Shown here one piece after another: positions 24,816 to 33,562 of a DNA stretch of 64,000 nucleotides. The notes under the pieces are model-generated. The model was not told the origin of the DNA, did no database searches, and saw nothing but the letters and a program-made list of their open reading frames with translations. The DNA comes from Candidatus Pantoea formicae. GTDB taxonomy: Bacteria > Pseudomonadota > Gammaproteobacteria > Enterobacterales > Enterobacteriaceae. Numbering within the stretch: the stretch's first letter is position 1; every line of letters begins with the position of its first letter. The stretch lies in contig NZ_VWXD01000011.1 in NCBI RefSeq assembly GCF_011752625.1, positions 62,001 through 126,000 on the forward strand. The letters run 5' to 3'. Position numbers and translations under genes: made by a program.

Positions 24816-26132
24816 ATGGCGCAATTTTACTCCGCAAAACAGCGTGTGACGACCAAGCTTCGTATTACCGTCACCATTGAAGACCTTGATCCCTTTGGGC
24901 AAGGTGTTGCGCGCCATAAAGGAAAGGCGATGTTTGTGAGTGGTGCGCTGCCGGGTGAACAGGCAGAGGTCACGGTCATTGAGGATAAACGTCAATATGC
25001 GCGCGCTAAAGCCACGAAGATAATCAACCCGAGCGCGCAGCGTGAGAAACCGCGCTGCGTGCACTTCGGAGTCTGTGGTGGCTGTCAGCAGCAGCATGCG
25101 GCCATAGCGTTGCAGGAAGCCAGTAAAGCGCGCGCGCTCAGTCGCCTGCTTAGTCAGGATGCCCCCTTGCCCGTGCATGTCGATGAGATTATCAGTGGTC
25201 AGAGTTGGGGCTATCGCCGTCGTGCGCGTTTGGGGTTGCAGTGGCAGCCTAAGCAGCAGCGCTTACAGATGGGGTTTCGTCAGGCGGCCAGTAACGATTT
25301 GGTTGAATTGAAGCAGTGCACTATTTTGGCGCCCCAGCTTGAGGCGCTAATCCAGCCGTTGCACCAGTGCCTCAGTTCGCTCCAGGCCGTCAGGCGTTTG
25401 GGACATCTGGAATTGGTTCTGGCTGACAATGGCCCCCTGATGGTACTGCGTCATCTTGATGCATTGTCCGCTGCCGATCGCGTAAAACTGGAACGTTTTT
25501 CGCATGATCATCAGCTGATGTGCTATCTGGCAGACGGCAGTGACAACTTGCAGCCGTTGGGTGACTACGCACCCTTTTACCAATCCTTTGATTTAAGACT
25601 CACTTTTAGTCCACAAGATTTTATTCAGGTTAACGATGGCGTGAATCAGCAGATGGTGGCAAAGGCCATTGAGTGGCTGGATTTGCAACCTGAGGATCGC
25701 GTACTGGATCTGTTTTGCGGCATGGGCAACTTTACTTTGCCAATAGGAAAGTTTGTACAAAATGCCGTGGGTGTGGAGGGTGTTGCAGCATTAGTCCAGC
25801 AGGCAGCGTATAATGCTGAGCTGAATAATCTTAAAAATGTCCGCTTTTTCCAGCACAACCTGGAGGAAGACGTTGCCCGCCAGCCGTGGGCAGCACAGGG
25901 ATTTAACAAGGTGTTACTGGATCCAGCGCGTGCTGGGGCAGCAGGTGTGATGTCGCACATCGTTAAACTTGCGCCGCAACGTGTGGTCTATGTTTCCTGT
26001 AACCCAACAACACTTGCGCGCGACAGTCAGGCATTACTGTCGGCGGGCTACCATTTGGAAAGGGTCGCGATGCTGGATATGTTCCCACATACCAGTCATC
26101 TCGAATCCATGGTGCTGTTCAGCAAAACATAA
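24816..26132 (+). CDS. rlmD: 23S rRNA (uracil-1939-C5)-methyltransferase RlmD
   Basis: RlmD methylates C5 of U1939 in 23S rRNA. The 438-residue protein has an N-terminal TRAM domain (LDPFGQGVARHKGKAMFVSG), the Fe-S cluster cysteines in CVHFGVCGGCQQQHA plus the later QCTILAP cysteine, and the C-terminal SAM domain with LDLFCGMGNFTLP near residue 300. The catalytic cysteine is in VYVSCNPTTLARD and the Asp of LLDPARAGA is conserved. It is five residues longer than E. coli RlmD. It precedes relA by 32 bases, as in E. coli. Confidence 0.95.
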   Translation: MAQFYSAKQRVTTKLRITVTIEDLDPFGQGVARHKGKAMFVSGALPGEQAEVTVIEDKRQYARAKATKIINPSAQREKPRCVHFGVCGGCQQQHAAIALQEASKARALSRLLSQDAPLPVHVDEIISGQSWGYRRRARLGLQWQPKQQRLQMGFRQAASNDLVELKQCTILAPQLEALIQPLHQCLSSLQAVRRLGHLELVLADNGPLMVLRHLDALSAADRVKLERFSHDHQLMCYLADGSDNLQPLGDYAPFYQSFDLRLTFSPQDFIQVNDGVNQQMVAKAIEWLDLQPEDRVLDLFCGMGNFTLPIGKFVQNAVGVEGVAALVQQAAYNAELNNLKNVRFFQHNLEEDVARQPWAAQGFNKVLLDPARAGAAGVMSHIVKLAPQRVVYVSCNPTTLARDSQALLSAGYHLERVAMLDMFPHTSHLESMVLFSKT

Positions 26133-26164
26133 GCGACGACTTCGTCGTTATGGCAGGAGAGGAT

Positions 26165-28396
26165 ATGGTTGCGGTTAGAAGTGCGCATTTAAATACGGCA
26201 GGGGAGTTCGCCCTGGACCAGTGGATCGCCAGTTTGAGTATTCATAATCCGCAATCTTGCCAGCGACTGGCGGATGCGTGGCGCTACTGTGAAGCCGAAA
26301 CGCACGACCATCCAGATCAGGCTCTGCTGCTGTGGCGCGGTATTGAAATGGTGGAAATCCTCACCATGCTTAGTATGGACATCGACAGCTTACGTGCCGC
26401 CTTGTTGTTCCCGCTGGCGAATGCCGATGTGGTGAGCGAAGAGGACCTGGAACAGGCCTTCGGTAAAGGCATTGTGTCGCTGGTACACGGCGTACGCGAT
26501 ATGGACGCCATTCGCCAACTTAAAGCGATCCATAACGACTCCATGGCCTCTGAACAGGTGGATAACGTGCGCCGCATGTTATTGGCCATGGTGGAAGATT
26601 TTCGCTGTGTGGTCATCAAGTTGGCGGAGCGTATCGCTCACCTGCGTGAGATGAAGGACGCGCCAGAAGATGAGCGCGTACTGGCAGCGAAAGAGAGCAC
26701 CAACATCTATGCGCCGCTGGCTAACCGCCTCGGTATCGGCCAGCTCAAATGGGAGCTGGAAGATTACTGCTTCCGTTATCTGCATCCTGATGAATATAAG
26801 CGCATCGCGAAACTGCTGCATGAGCGCCGTATCGATCGTGAAAGCTATATCGATGACTTCGTACAGAACCTGCGTACTGAGATGCAGAAAGAAGGCGTAC
26901 GTGCTGAAGTGTATGGCCGCCCGAAACACATCTACAGTATCTGGCGCAAGATGCAGAAGAAGTCGCTGGCGTTCGACGAGCTGTTCGATGTGCGTGCGGT
27001 GCGCATCGTCGCGGAGCGTTTGCAGGATTGCTACGGTGCGCTGGGTACGGTGCACACGCTGTATCGCCACTTGCCAAGTGAATTTGATGATTATGTCGCC
27101 AACCCGAAACCGAACGGCTATCAATCGATTCATACCGTGGTGCTGGGTCCACAAGGCAAAACGGTAGAAATCCAGATCCGTACCCGCCAGATGCATGAAG
27201 ATGCGGAATTGGGTGTGGCGGCGCATTGGAAATACAAAGAAGGCCCAACGTCCAGCAACGCGCGTGGAGCGGCGGGCCATGAAGAGCGCATTGCATGGCT
27301 GCGTAAGCTGATCACCTGGCAGGAAGAGATGTCCGACTCTGGCGAGATGCTGGAAGAGGTGCGCAGCCAGGTGTTTGATGACCGCGTATATGTCTTTACC
27401 CCGAAAGGTGACGTCGTCGATTTACCTTCGGGTTCGACGCCGCTCGACTTCGCGTATCACATTCACAGTGATATTGGGCATCGCTGCATTGGTGCCAAAA
27501 TCAGCGGCCGCATTGTGCCCTTTACCTATCAGTTGCAGATGGGCGATCAGATTGAAGTGATCACCCAGAAGCAGCCGAATCCGAGCCGCGACTGGCTGAA
27601 CCCGAACCTTGGCTATATCACCACTAGCCGTGGCCGTTCAAAAATTCACGCCTGGTTCCGCAAACAGGATCGCGACAAGAACATTCTGGCTGGCCGCCAG
27701 ATTCTTGAAAGTGAGTTGAGCCAGCTGGATATCAGTTTCCGCGATGCAGAAAAAATTCTGCTGCCGCGTTACAACGTCAGCTCACAGGATGAACTGTTAG
27801 CCATGATTGGCGGCGGCGATATTCGCCTCAATCAGATGGTCAACTTCCTGCAGGCCAAGCTCAATAAGCCCAGCGCCGAAGAGGAAGATCGCGAAGCGCT
27901 GCGTCAACTGACGCAAAAAGCTTACACGCCATCGCCGCGTAAAGAGAGCGGACGCGTGGTGGTGGAAGGGGTGGGCAATTTGCTGCACCACATTGCACGC
28001 TGCTGCCAGCCGATTCCGGGCGACGATATCGTCGGCTTTATCACCCAAGGCCGGGGCATTTCAATCCATCGCGCTGATTGCGACCAGTTGAGTGAACTGA
28101 TCTCTCATGCGCCAGAACGTATTGTTGATGCCGTATGGGGCGAAGATTATTCCAGCGGTTATTCGCTGGTGGTGCGCGTGACCGCCAACGATCGCAGCGG
28201 TTTACTGCGTGACATCACCACTATTCTGGCGAATGAGAAGGTGAATGTGTTGGGCGTATCCAGCCGCAGCGACACCAAAAAGCAGCTGGCAACCATAGAT
28301 ATGGATATCGAAATCTACAACCAGCAGGTGCTAGGCCGCGTGCTGGCACGCCTGAATCAGGTGCCGGATATTATCGACGCGCGTCGATTGAACTGA
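26165..28396 (+). CDS. relA: GTP pyrophosphokinase RelA
   Basis: RelA makes (p)ppGpp from GTP/GDP and ATP when uncharged tRNA stalls ribosomes. The 743-residue protein has the inactive N-terminal pseudo-hydrolase domain (no HD pair in HGVRDMDAIRQL), the synthetase domain with YGRPKHIYSIWRKM and NPKPNGYQSIHTVV (about 250-380), a TGS domain (VFTPKGDVVDLPSGSTPLDFA near 405), the zinc-finger/CC region (HHIARCCQPIPGDDIVG near 610) and a C-terminal ACT/RRM domain. I set the start at ATG 26165 after GGCAGGAGAGG; it gives the E. coli N-terminus MVAVRSAH. mazEF does not follow, unlike E. coli. Confidence 0.96.
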   Translation: MVAVRSAHLNTAGEFALDQWIASLSIHNPQSCQRLADAWRYCEAETHDHPDQALLLWRGIEMVEILTMLSMDIDSLRAALLFPLANADVVSEEDLEQAFGKGIVSLVHGVRDMDAIRQLKAIHNDSMASEQVDNVRRMLLAMVEDFRCVVIKLAERIAHLREMKDAPEDERVLAAKESTNIYAPLANRLGIGQLKWELEDYCFRYLHPDEYKRIAKLLHERRIDRESYIDDFVQNLRTEMQKEGVRAEVYGRPKHIYSIWRKMQKKSLAFDELFDVRAVRIVAERLQDCYGALGTVHTLYRHLPSEFDDYVANPKPNGYQSIHTVVLGPQGKTVEIQIRTRQMHEDAELGVAAHWKYKEGPTSSNARGAAGHEERIAWLRKLITWQEEMSDSGEMLEEVRSQVFDDRVYVFTPKGDVVDLPSGSTPLDFAYHIHSDIGHRCIGAKISGRIVPFTYQLQMGDQIEVITQKQPNPSRDWLNPNLGYITTSRGRSKIHAWFRKQDRDKNILAGRQILESELSQLDISFRDAEKILLPRYNVSSQDELLAMIGGGDIRLNQMVNFLQAKLNKPSAEEEDREALRQLTQKAYTPSPRKESGRVVVEGVGNLLHHIARCCQPIPGDDIVGFITQGRGISIHRADCDQLSELISHAPERIVDAVWGEDYSSGYSLVVRVTANDRSGLLRDITTILANEKVNVLGVSSRSDTKKQLATIDMDIEIYNQQVLGRVLARLNQVPDIIDARRLN

Positions 28397-28403
28397 TTAT
28401 TCC

Positions 28404-28468
28404 AGGTCGCCATAAATGGCGCCCTTAGAGGGTGTCGGTGCGCCACAGGGTCGCCATTTATGGCGACC
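28404..28468. repeat. Pair of REP-like palindromes between relA and mazG
   Basis: Two copies of the 20-base palindrome GGTCGCCATTTATGGCGACC lie head to tail: an imperfect one at 28404-28425 (inverse loop ATAAAT, one mismatch) and a perfect one at 28449-28468 that is followed by TTTTCC. The second copy could act as a rho-independent-like terminator of the rlmD-relA unit. The same palindrome recurs three times after queE. Confidence 0.75.
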
Positions 28469-28497
28469 TTTTCCATTTTAATCCATAAGGATTCCTC

Positions 28498-29289
28498 ATG
28501 ACTGCCCTAAACCGTCTGCTCACCATCATGCAAACCCTGCGCGACCCCGAGCGCGGTTGCCCGTGGGATCGGCAGCAGACCTTCGCATCTATCGCCCCCT
28601 ATACGCTGGAAGAGACTTACGAAGTGATTGATGCCATCCAGCGTGAAGACTTTGACGATCTGCGCGGAGAACTCGGTGATCTGCTATTCCAGGTGGTGTT
28701 CTATGCGCAAATGGCCGATGAGCAGCAGCGTTTCAATTTCGATGACATCTGCAACGCCATCAGTGACAAACTGGAGCGCCGCCATCCCCATATTTTCGGT
28801 GATGTCACGGCTGAGACCACGCAGGAAGTGCTGATGAACTGGGAGGCGATCAAACACAGCGAGCGTGCCGAGAAGTCACAACACTCGGTGCTGGATGACA
28901 TTCCTAAAGCGTTACCTGCACTGATGCGCGCCTATAAAATTCAGAAGCGCTGTAACACCGTAGGCTTTGACTGGAATAGCCTTGGCCCGGTGCTGGATAA
29001 AGTGCATGAAGAGATCGATGAAGTGATGCACGAAGCGCAGCAGGCAGTGATCGACAGCGACAAGCTGGAAGAGGAAATTGGCGATTTACTGTTCGCTACG
29101 GTCAATCTTTCCCGCCATTTGGGCAGCAAAGCGGAAGTGGCGCTGCAGAAAGCCAACGATAAATTTGAGCGCCGCTTCCGCCAGGTTGAAACGATTATCA
29201 GCGAGCAGGGGATGGCGATGAACGATGCGACGTTGGAACAAATGGAAGCGGCCTGGCAACAGGTGAAAGTGAGTGAGAACAAAGACTAA
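28498..29289 (+). CDS. mazG: Nucleoside triphosphate pyrophosphohydrolase MazG
   Basis: MazG hydrolyses (d)NTPs to the monophosphate and pyrophosphate and lowers ppGpp levels in E. coli. The 263-residue protein has two tandem MazG folds. The first carries CPWDRQQTF, the metal-binding LEETYEVIDAI and RGELGDLLFQVVF; the second carries EEIDEVMHEAQQ and LEEEIGDLLFATVNLSRHLG near residue 185, the functional catalytic site in E. coli. It stands alone behind a repeat pair, as the mazEF toxin-antitoxin genes that precede it in E. coli are absent. Confidence 0.95.
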   Translation: MTALNRLLTIMQTLRDPERGCPWDRQQTFASIAPYTLEETYEVIDAIQREDFDDLRGELGDLLFQVVFYAQMADEQQRFNFDDICNAISDKLERRHPHIFGDVTAETTQEVLMNWEAIKHSERAEKSQHSVLDDIPKALPALMRAYKIQKRCNTVGFDWNSLGPVLDKVHEEIDEVMHEAQQAVIDSDKLEEEIGDLLFATVNLSRHLGSKAEVALQKANDKFERRFRQVETIISEQGMAMNDATLEQMEAAWQQVKVSENKD

Positions 29290-29456
29290 GCGATTATTCC
29301 TTAAATTGGCGATTATTCCTGCGTAGTGCATATTTTAGCCGTTTAAGCTTACTCGATTCAGCTTTGCGGCAACTTTGTGACGCACGTCAACATTTCCCCC
29401 CGGCCTATCCGCTATGTTACTGGCTACAATGCGTGGGGGGTGATGTGATTCATCAA

Positions 29457-29485
29457 TTGTGGCTTAGGACGACTTCGGGTATACT
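29457..29485 (+). promoter_or_regulatory. Predicted pyrG promoter
   Basis: TTGTGG (29457-29462) and TATACT (29480-29485) are spaced by 17 bases, 55 bases before the pyrG start. This is a good sigma-70 match in an otherwise gene-free 250-base gap, giving a leader of about 48 bases. Confidence 0.65.
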
Positions 29486-29539
29486 ATTTTCCCGTCTTGG
29501 TTATTCCACCGTCTTTAAACCTAAACTCTCAGGTTCAGC

Positions 29540-31177
29540 ATGACAACGAATTATATTTTTGTGACCGGCGGGGTCGTATCCTCTCTGGGCAAAGGCATTG
29601 CCGCAGCCTCCCTCGCAGCCATCCTTGAAGCACGTGGTCTGAATGTGACCATCATGAAACTCGATCCGTACATCAACGTCGATCCGGGTACCATGAGCCC
29701 AACGCAGCACGGTGAAGTGTTTGTTACCGATGATGGGGCCGAAACCGATCTGGACTTGGGTCACTACGAGCGCTTCATCCGTACCAAAATGTCGCGCCGC
29801 AACAACTTTACGACCGGTCGTATCTACTCAGAAGTGCTGCGCAAAGAGCGTCGCGGTGACTATCTGGGCGCCACGATTCAGGTCATCCCACACATCACCA
29901 ACGCCATCAAAGAACGCATTATCGAAGGCGGCGAAGGTCATGATGTCGTGCTGGTGGAAATCGGCGGTACTGTGGGTGATATCGAATCCCTGCCGTTCCT
30001 CGAAGCGATCCGCCAGATGGCGGTTGATGTGGGCCGCGAACATACCATGTACATGCACCTGACGCTGGTGCCGTATATGGCGGCTGCAGGCGAAGTGAAA
30101 ACCAAGCCAACCCAGCATTCAGTGAAAGAGCTGCTGTCAATCGGTATCCAGCCTGATGTGCTGATCTGCCGTTCTGACCGTGCTGTGCCGGCCAACGAAC
30201 GTGCGAAGATCGCCCTGTTCTGTAACGTGCCAGAGAAAGCGGTTATTTCCCTGAAAGATGTGGATTCCATCTACAAGATTCCTGGCCTGTTGAAATCACA
30301 GGGTCTGGATGACTATATCTGCAAGCGTTTCAATCTGAGCGCACCGGAAGCGAACCTGGCCGAATGGGAACAGGTTATCTATGAAGAAGCCAATCCGGGC
30401 GGCGAAGTGACCATTGGTATGGTCGGCAAATATGTCGAACTGCCAGATGCGTACAAATCGGTGATTGAAGCGCTGAAGCACGGTGGCCTGAAAAATCGTG
30501 TAACCGTGAACATCAAGCTGATTGATTCGCAGGATGTGGAATCTCGCGGTGTCGAAATTCTGAAAGATCTGGATGCTATCCTGATCCCGGGCGGCTTCGG
30601 CTACCGTGGTGTGGAAGGCAAAATGCTGACGGCGCAATACGCTCGTGAGAACAACATCCCTTACCTCGGTATCTGCCTGGGTATGCAGGTTGCGCTGATG
30701 GAATTCGCACGCAACGTGGCAGGGATGGCAGACGCCAACTCAACGGAATTTGTGCCAGACTGTAAGTACCCAGTGGTCGCGCTGATCACTGAATGGCGTG
30801 ATGAAGAAGGCAACGTTGAGCAACGTAGTGAGCAGAGCGATCTGGGCGGCACCATGCGTCTGGGTAGCCAGCAGTGCCAGTTGACGCCAGAAAGCAAAGT
30901 GCGCCAGCTGTATGGTTCTGACGTGATTACCGAACGTCACCGCCATCGTTATGAAGTCAACAATCTGCTGTTGAAGCCGATTGAAGCGGCGGGTCTGCAT
31001 ATTGCGGGCCGTTCCGGTGACGACCAGCTGGTGGAGATCATCGAACTCCCGAACCATCCGTGGTTTGTAGCTTGTCAGTTCCACCCGGAATTCACGTCGA
31101 CCCCGCGTGATGGTCATCCGCTGTTCGCTGGCTTTGTTAAAGCCGCGCAGGAGCACCAGAAGCGGTTAGCGAAGTAA
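29540..31177 (+). CDS. pyrG: CTP synthase PyrG
   Basis: PyrG makes CTP from UTP, ATP and glutamine. The 545-residue protein has the N-terminal synthetase domain with FVTGGVVSSLGKGIAAASL (ATP loop) and DPYINVDPGTMSPTQHGEVF, and a C-terminal class I glutamine amidotransferase domain with the catalytic cysteine in YLGICLGMQVAL near residue 379 and the His-Glu pair in QFHPEFTS near residue 515. The two domains are joined by the usual linker around residue 280. eno follows by 77 bases, a conserved pair in Enterobacterales. Confidence 0.97.
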   Translation: MTTNYIFVTGGVVSSLGKGIAAASLAAILEARGLNVTIMKLDPYINVDPGTMSPTQHGEVFVTDDGAETDLDLGHYERFIRTKMSRRNNFTTGRIYSEVLRKERRGDYLGATIQVIPHITNAIKERIIEGGEGHDVVLVEIGGTVGDIESLPFLEAIRQMAVDVGREHTMYMHLTLVPYMAAAGEVKTKPTQHSVKELLSIGIQPDVLICRSDRAVPANERAKIALFCNVPEKAVISLKDVDSIYKIPGLLKSQGLDDYICKRFNLSAPEANLAEWEQVIYEEANPGGEVTIGMVGKYVELPDAYKSVIEALKHGGLKNRVTVNIKLIDSQDVESRGVEILKDLDAILIPGGFGYRGVEGKMLTAQYARENNIPYLGICLGMQVALMEFARNVAGMADANSTEFVPDCKYPVVALITEWRDEEGNVEQRSEQSDLGGTMRLGSQQCQLTPESKVRQLYGSDVITERHRHRYEVNNLLLKPIEAAGLHIAGRSGDDQLVEIIELPNHPWFVACQFHPEFTSTPRDGHPLFAGFVKAAQEHQKRLAK

Positions 31178-31187
31178 AAGTTTAACG

Positions 31188-31219
31188 AACAGCGCGCGAA
31201 CTCTTCGCGCGTTGTTTGT
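31188..31219 (+). terminator. Hairpin between pyrG and eno
   Basis: CGCGCGAA/TTCGCGCG with a three-base loop, flanked by a partly paired AACAG/TTGTT and followed by TTTGTCTT. The stem is strong and the U-tract poor, so it may be a partial terminator that sets the eno:pyrG ratio. Confidence 0.5.
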
Positions 31220-31254
31220 CTTAGGATTGACTAACTTGTACTGAGGAAAATCGA

Positions 31255-32550
31255 ATGTCCAAAATCGTAAAAGTCATCGGTCGCGAAATCATCGACTCCC
31301 GTGGCAACCCGACTGTAGAAGCAGAAGTGCATCTGGAAGGCGGTTTCGTTGGTCTGGCTGCTGCGCCATCAGGTGCTTCAACCGGTTCTCGCGAAGCACT
31401 GGAGCTGCGTGACGGTGACAAATCTCGTTTCCTGGGCAAAGGCGTGACCAAAGCGGTTGCCGCTGTTAACGGTCCTATCGCTGCTGCGGTAACCGGTAAA
31501 GATGCCAAAGACCAGGCGAACATCGATAAGATCATGATCGAGCTGGACGGTACTGAGAACAAATCCAACTTCGGCGCTAACGCCATTCTGGCGGTTTCGC
31601 TGGCTGCGGCTAAAGCGGCTGCGGCCTCTAAAGGTCTGCCACTGTATGCGCACATCGCAGAACTGAACGGCACCCCAGGCAAATTCTCTATGCCACTGCC
31701 TATGATGAACATCATCAACGGTGGTGAGCACGCGGATAACAACGTTGATATCCAGGAATTCATGATTCAGCCTGTTGGCGCGAAAAACGTGAAAGAAGCC
31801 ATCCGTATGGGTTCTGAAGTTTTCCACAACCTGGCAAAAGTTCTGAAAGCCAAAGGCATGAGCACTGCGGTCGGTGACGAAGGTGGCTACGCGCCTAACC
31901 TGGGTTCTAACGCCGAAGCACTGGCTGTTATCGCTGAAGCGGTAAAAGCAGCAGGCTACGAGCTGGGCAAAGACATCACCCTGGCGATGGACTGTGCAGC
32001 GTCTGAATTCTACAAAGACGGCAAATATGTGCTGGCTGGCGAAGGCAACAAAGCCTTCACCTCTGAAGAGTTCACGCACTTCCTGGAAGACCTGACCAAA
32101 CAGTACCCAATCGTGTCTATCGAAGACGGTTTGGACGAGTCTGACTGGGCGGGCTTCGCTTACCAGACCAAAGTACTGGGCGACAAAATTCAGCTGGTAG
32201 GTGACGACCTGTTCGTGACCAACACCAAGATCCTGAAAGAAGGCATTGATAAAGGCATCGCTAACTCCATCCTGATCAAATTCAACCAGATCGGTTCTCT
32301 GACCGAAACTCTGGCTGCAATCAAGATGGCAAAAGATGCAGGTTACACCGCGGTGATTTCACACCGTTCAGGTGAAACTGAAGATGCGACCATCGCAGAC
32401 CTGGCGGTCGGCACTGCAGCAGGCCAGATCAAAACCGGTTCTATGAGCCGTTCTGACCGTGTTGCTAAGTACAACCAACTGATTCGTATCGAAGAAGCGC
32501 TGGGCGACAAAGCCCCGTTCAACGGTCTGAAAGAAGTTAAAGGCCAGTAA
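31255..32550 (+). CDS. eno: Enolase
   Basis: Enolase interconverts 2-phosphoglycerate and phosphoenolpyruvate and is also a subunit of the RNA degradosome. The 431-residue protein starts MSKIVKVIGREIIDSRGNPT and has the loop GAPSGASTGSREALELRD (here AAPSGASTGS), catalytic Glu in VGDEGGYAP near residue 208, metal-binding Asp/Glu in LAMDCAAS and SIEDGLDE and the catalytic Lys of LIKFNQIGSLTET near residue 340, plus SHRSGETED. Codon use is strongly biased (GGT, CTG, AAA), as expected for a highly expressed gene. The garK product feeds 2-phosphoglycerate to this step. Confidence 0.97.
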   Translation: MSKIVKVIGREIIDSRGNPTVEAEVHLEGGFVGLAAAPSGASTGSREALELRDGDKSRFLGKGVTKAVAAVNGPIAAAVTGKDAKDQANIDKIMIELDGTENKSNFGANAILAVSLAAAKAAAASKGLPLYAHIAELNGTPGKFSMPLPMMNIINGGEHADNNVDIQEFMIQPVGAKNVKEAIRMGSEVFHNLAKVLKAKGMSTAVGDEGGYAPNLGSNAEALAVIAEAVKAAGYELGKDITLAMDCAASEFYKDGKYVLAGEGNKAFTSEEFTHFLEDLTKQYPIVSIEDGLDESDWAGFAYQTKVLGDKIQLVGDDLFVTNTKILKEGIDKGIANSILIKFNQIGSLTETLAAIKMAKDAGYTAVISHRSGETEDATIADLAVGTAAGQIKTGSMSRSDRVAKYNQLIRIEEALGDKAPFNGLKEVKGQ

Positions 32551-32593
32551 GGGTCTGTTGATGTGGCCTGATTGGCCGCATCATCGCTGATAA

Positions 32594-32620
32594 AGCTCCG
32601 CCTTGTGCGGGGCTTTTGCT
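32594..32620 (+). terminator. Rho-independent terminator after eno
   Basis: AGCTCCGC/GCGGGGCT stem (32594-32601 with 32607-32614) with a short loop, followed by TTTTGCTTTTTT. It ends the pyrG-eno unit ahead of queE. Confidence 0.8.
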
Positions 32621-32699
32621 TTTTTGGCACGAAGCAGCTGTGAACCGGCGGTGAAAATCTGCCATAATCTGCGCCTCGAATTTTAGACGTGAGTAAAAA

Positions 32700-33371
32700 A
32701 TGTTCTACCCGATTAACGAAATGTTCCAGACCCTACAGGGCGAAGGATTTTACACCGGTGTTCCGGCGCTGTTCATCCGCTTACAGGGATGTCCAGTGGG
32801 CTGTAGCTGGTGTGATACCAAGCATACGTGGGAAAAACTGGCCAATCGGGAGACCTCGCTGGGCGACATTCTGGTGAAAACCGTGGAGAGTGATGCCTGG
32901 GGCAGCGCCGATGCGGCGATGCTGATCGAGACCATTCAACGTCAGGGCTGGACTGCACGCCATGTGGTGATCACCGGTGGCGAACCGGCTATTTTTGATT
33001 TGCGTCCGTTAACCGAAGCATTAGAAGCCGCCGGCTTTGAGTGTCAGATTGAGACCAGCGGTACGCATGAAGTGCACTGTTCGGACGCCACCTGGGTGAC
33101 GGTTTCACCGAAGGTGAATATGCGTGGCGGTTACGATGTGCTGCCGCAAGCGTTGCAGCGTGCCGATGAGATTAAACATCCGGTGGCGCGTGAGCGTGAT
33201 GTGGAAGCCTTGGATGGGCTGCTGGCAGGCTTGCACGATGACAAGAAGCGCATCGTGGCATTGCAACCGATCAGCCGTGGTGATGCGGCCACCAAACTGT
33301 GTATTGAGACCTGTATTGCGCGCAACTGGCGTCTTTCGATGCAGACGCATAAGTATTTGAATATCGCTTGA
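32700..33371 (+). CDS. queE: 7-carboxy-7-deazaguanine synthase QueE
   Basis: QueE is a radical-SAM enzyme that contracts 6-carboxy-tetrahydropterin to 7-carboxy-7-deazaguanine, the first committed ring step of queuosine synthesis. The 223-residue protein has the cluster motif in LQGCPVGCSWCDTKHTWE (CX3CX2C, residues about 31-38), GGEPAIF for SAM binding near residue 93 and the conserved VSPKVNMRGGY and THKYLNIA ends of enterobacterial QueE. QueD, which makes its substrate, is encoded 1 kb downstream on the other strand. Confidence 0.95.
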   Translation: MFYPINEMFQTLQGEGFYTGVPALFIRLQGCPVGCSWCDTKHTWEKLANRETSLGDILVKTVESDAWGSADAAMLIETIQRQGWTARHVVITGGEPAIFDLRPLTEALEAAGFECQIETSGTHEVHCSDATWVTVSPKVNMRGGYDVLPQALQRADEIKHPVARERDVEALDGLLAGLHDDKKRIVALQPISRGDAATKLCIETCIARNWRLSMQTHKYLNIA

Positions 33372-33378
33372 TGAATTC

Positions 33379-33398
33379 GGTGCGCATCAATGCGCACC
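33379..33398. repeat. REP-like palindrome after queE
   Basis: A perfect palindrome GGTGCGCATCAATGCGCACC directly after queE, followed by CTACG. It shares the stem of the element before tcdA and the TCAA loop of the element after cysH. It may double as the queE transcription end. Confidence 0.7.
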
Positions 33399-33423
33399 CT
33401 ACGAAAACCGCACCGAATACTGT

Positions 33424-33530
33424 AGGGTCGCCATTTATGGCGACCCTGTTCGAGACCGCACCGTAGCAGACGCCATTTATGGCGACCGTGTTCTAGACCG
33501 CACCGTAGCAGACGCCATTTATGGCGACCC
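33424..33530. repeat. Tandem array of three palindromic repeats (period about 42 bp)
   Basis: Three copies of the core CGCCATTTATGGCGACC start near 33428, 33470 and 33512, spaced by 42-43 bases. The linkers are near identical (TGTTC-AGACCGCACCGTAGCAGA). The first copy is a full palindrome AGGGTCGCCA-TTTA-TGGCGACCCT; copies 2 and 3 have GACG in the left arm, shared by both, which suggests they duplicated from each other. The array ends 33 bases before the pyrophosphatase stop codon. It is not a CRISPR array: no unique spacers. Confidence 0.85.
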
Positions 33531-33562
33531 TGTTCAAAACCGCACCGGTGCAGCCTGGCGTA

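Noticed and set aside
26579..27296. Two long frames antisense to relA
   Set aside because: Both are in the synthetase domain of a well-conserved gene and are typical third-position shadows in GC-rich coding DNA.
28449..28472. REP palindrome before mazG as a specific rho-independent terminator
   Set aside because: The palindrome followed by TTTT could terminate, but identical copies elsewhere lack the T-run, so I annotate it as a repeat rather than a terminator.
33424..33530. Possible CRISPR array (regularly spaced palindromes)
   Set aside because: The 42-base period includes both palindrome and near-identical linker, so there are no unique spacers; no cas genes are near.
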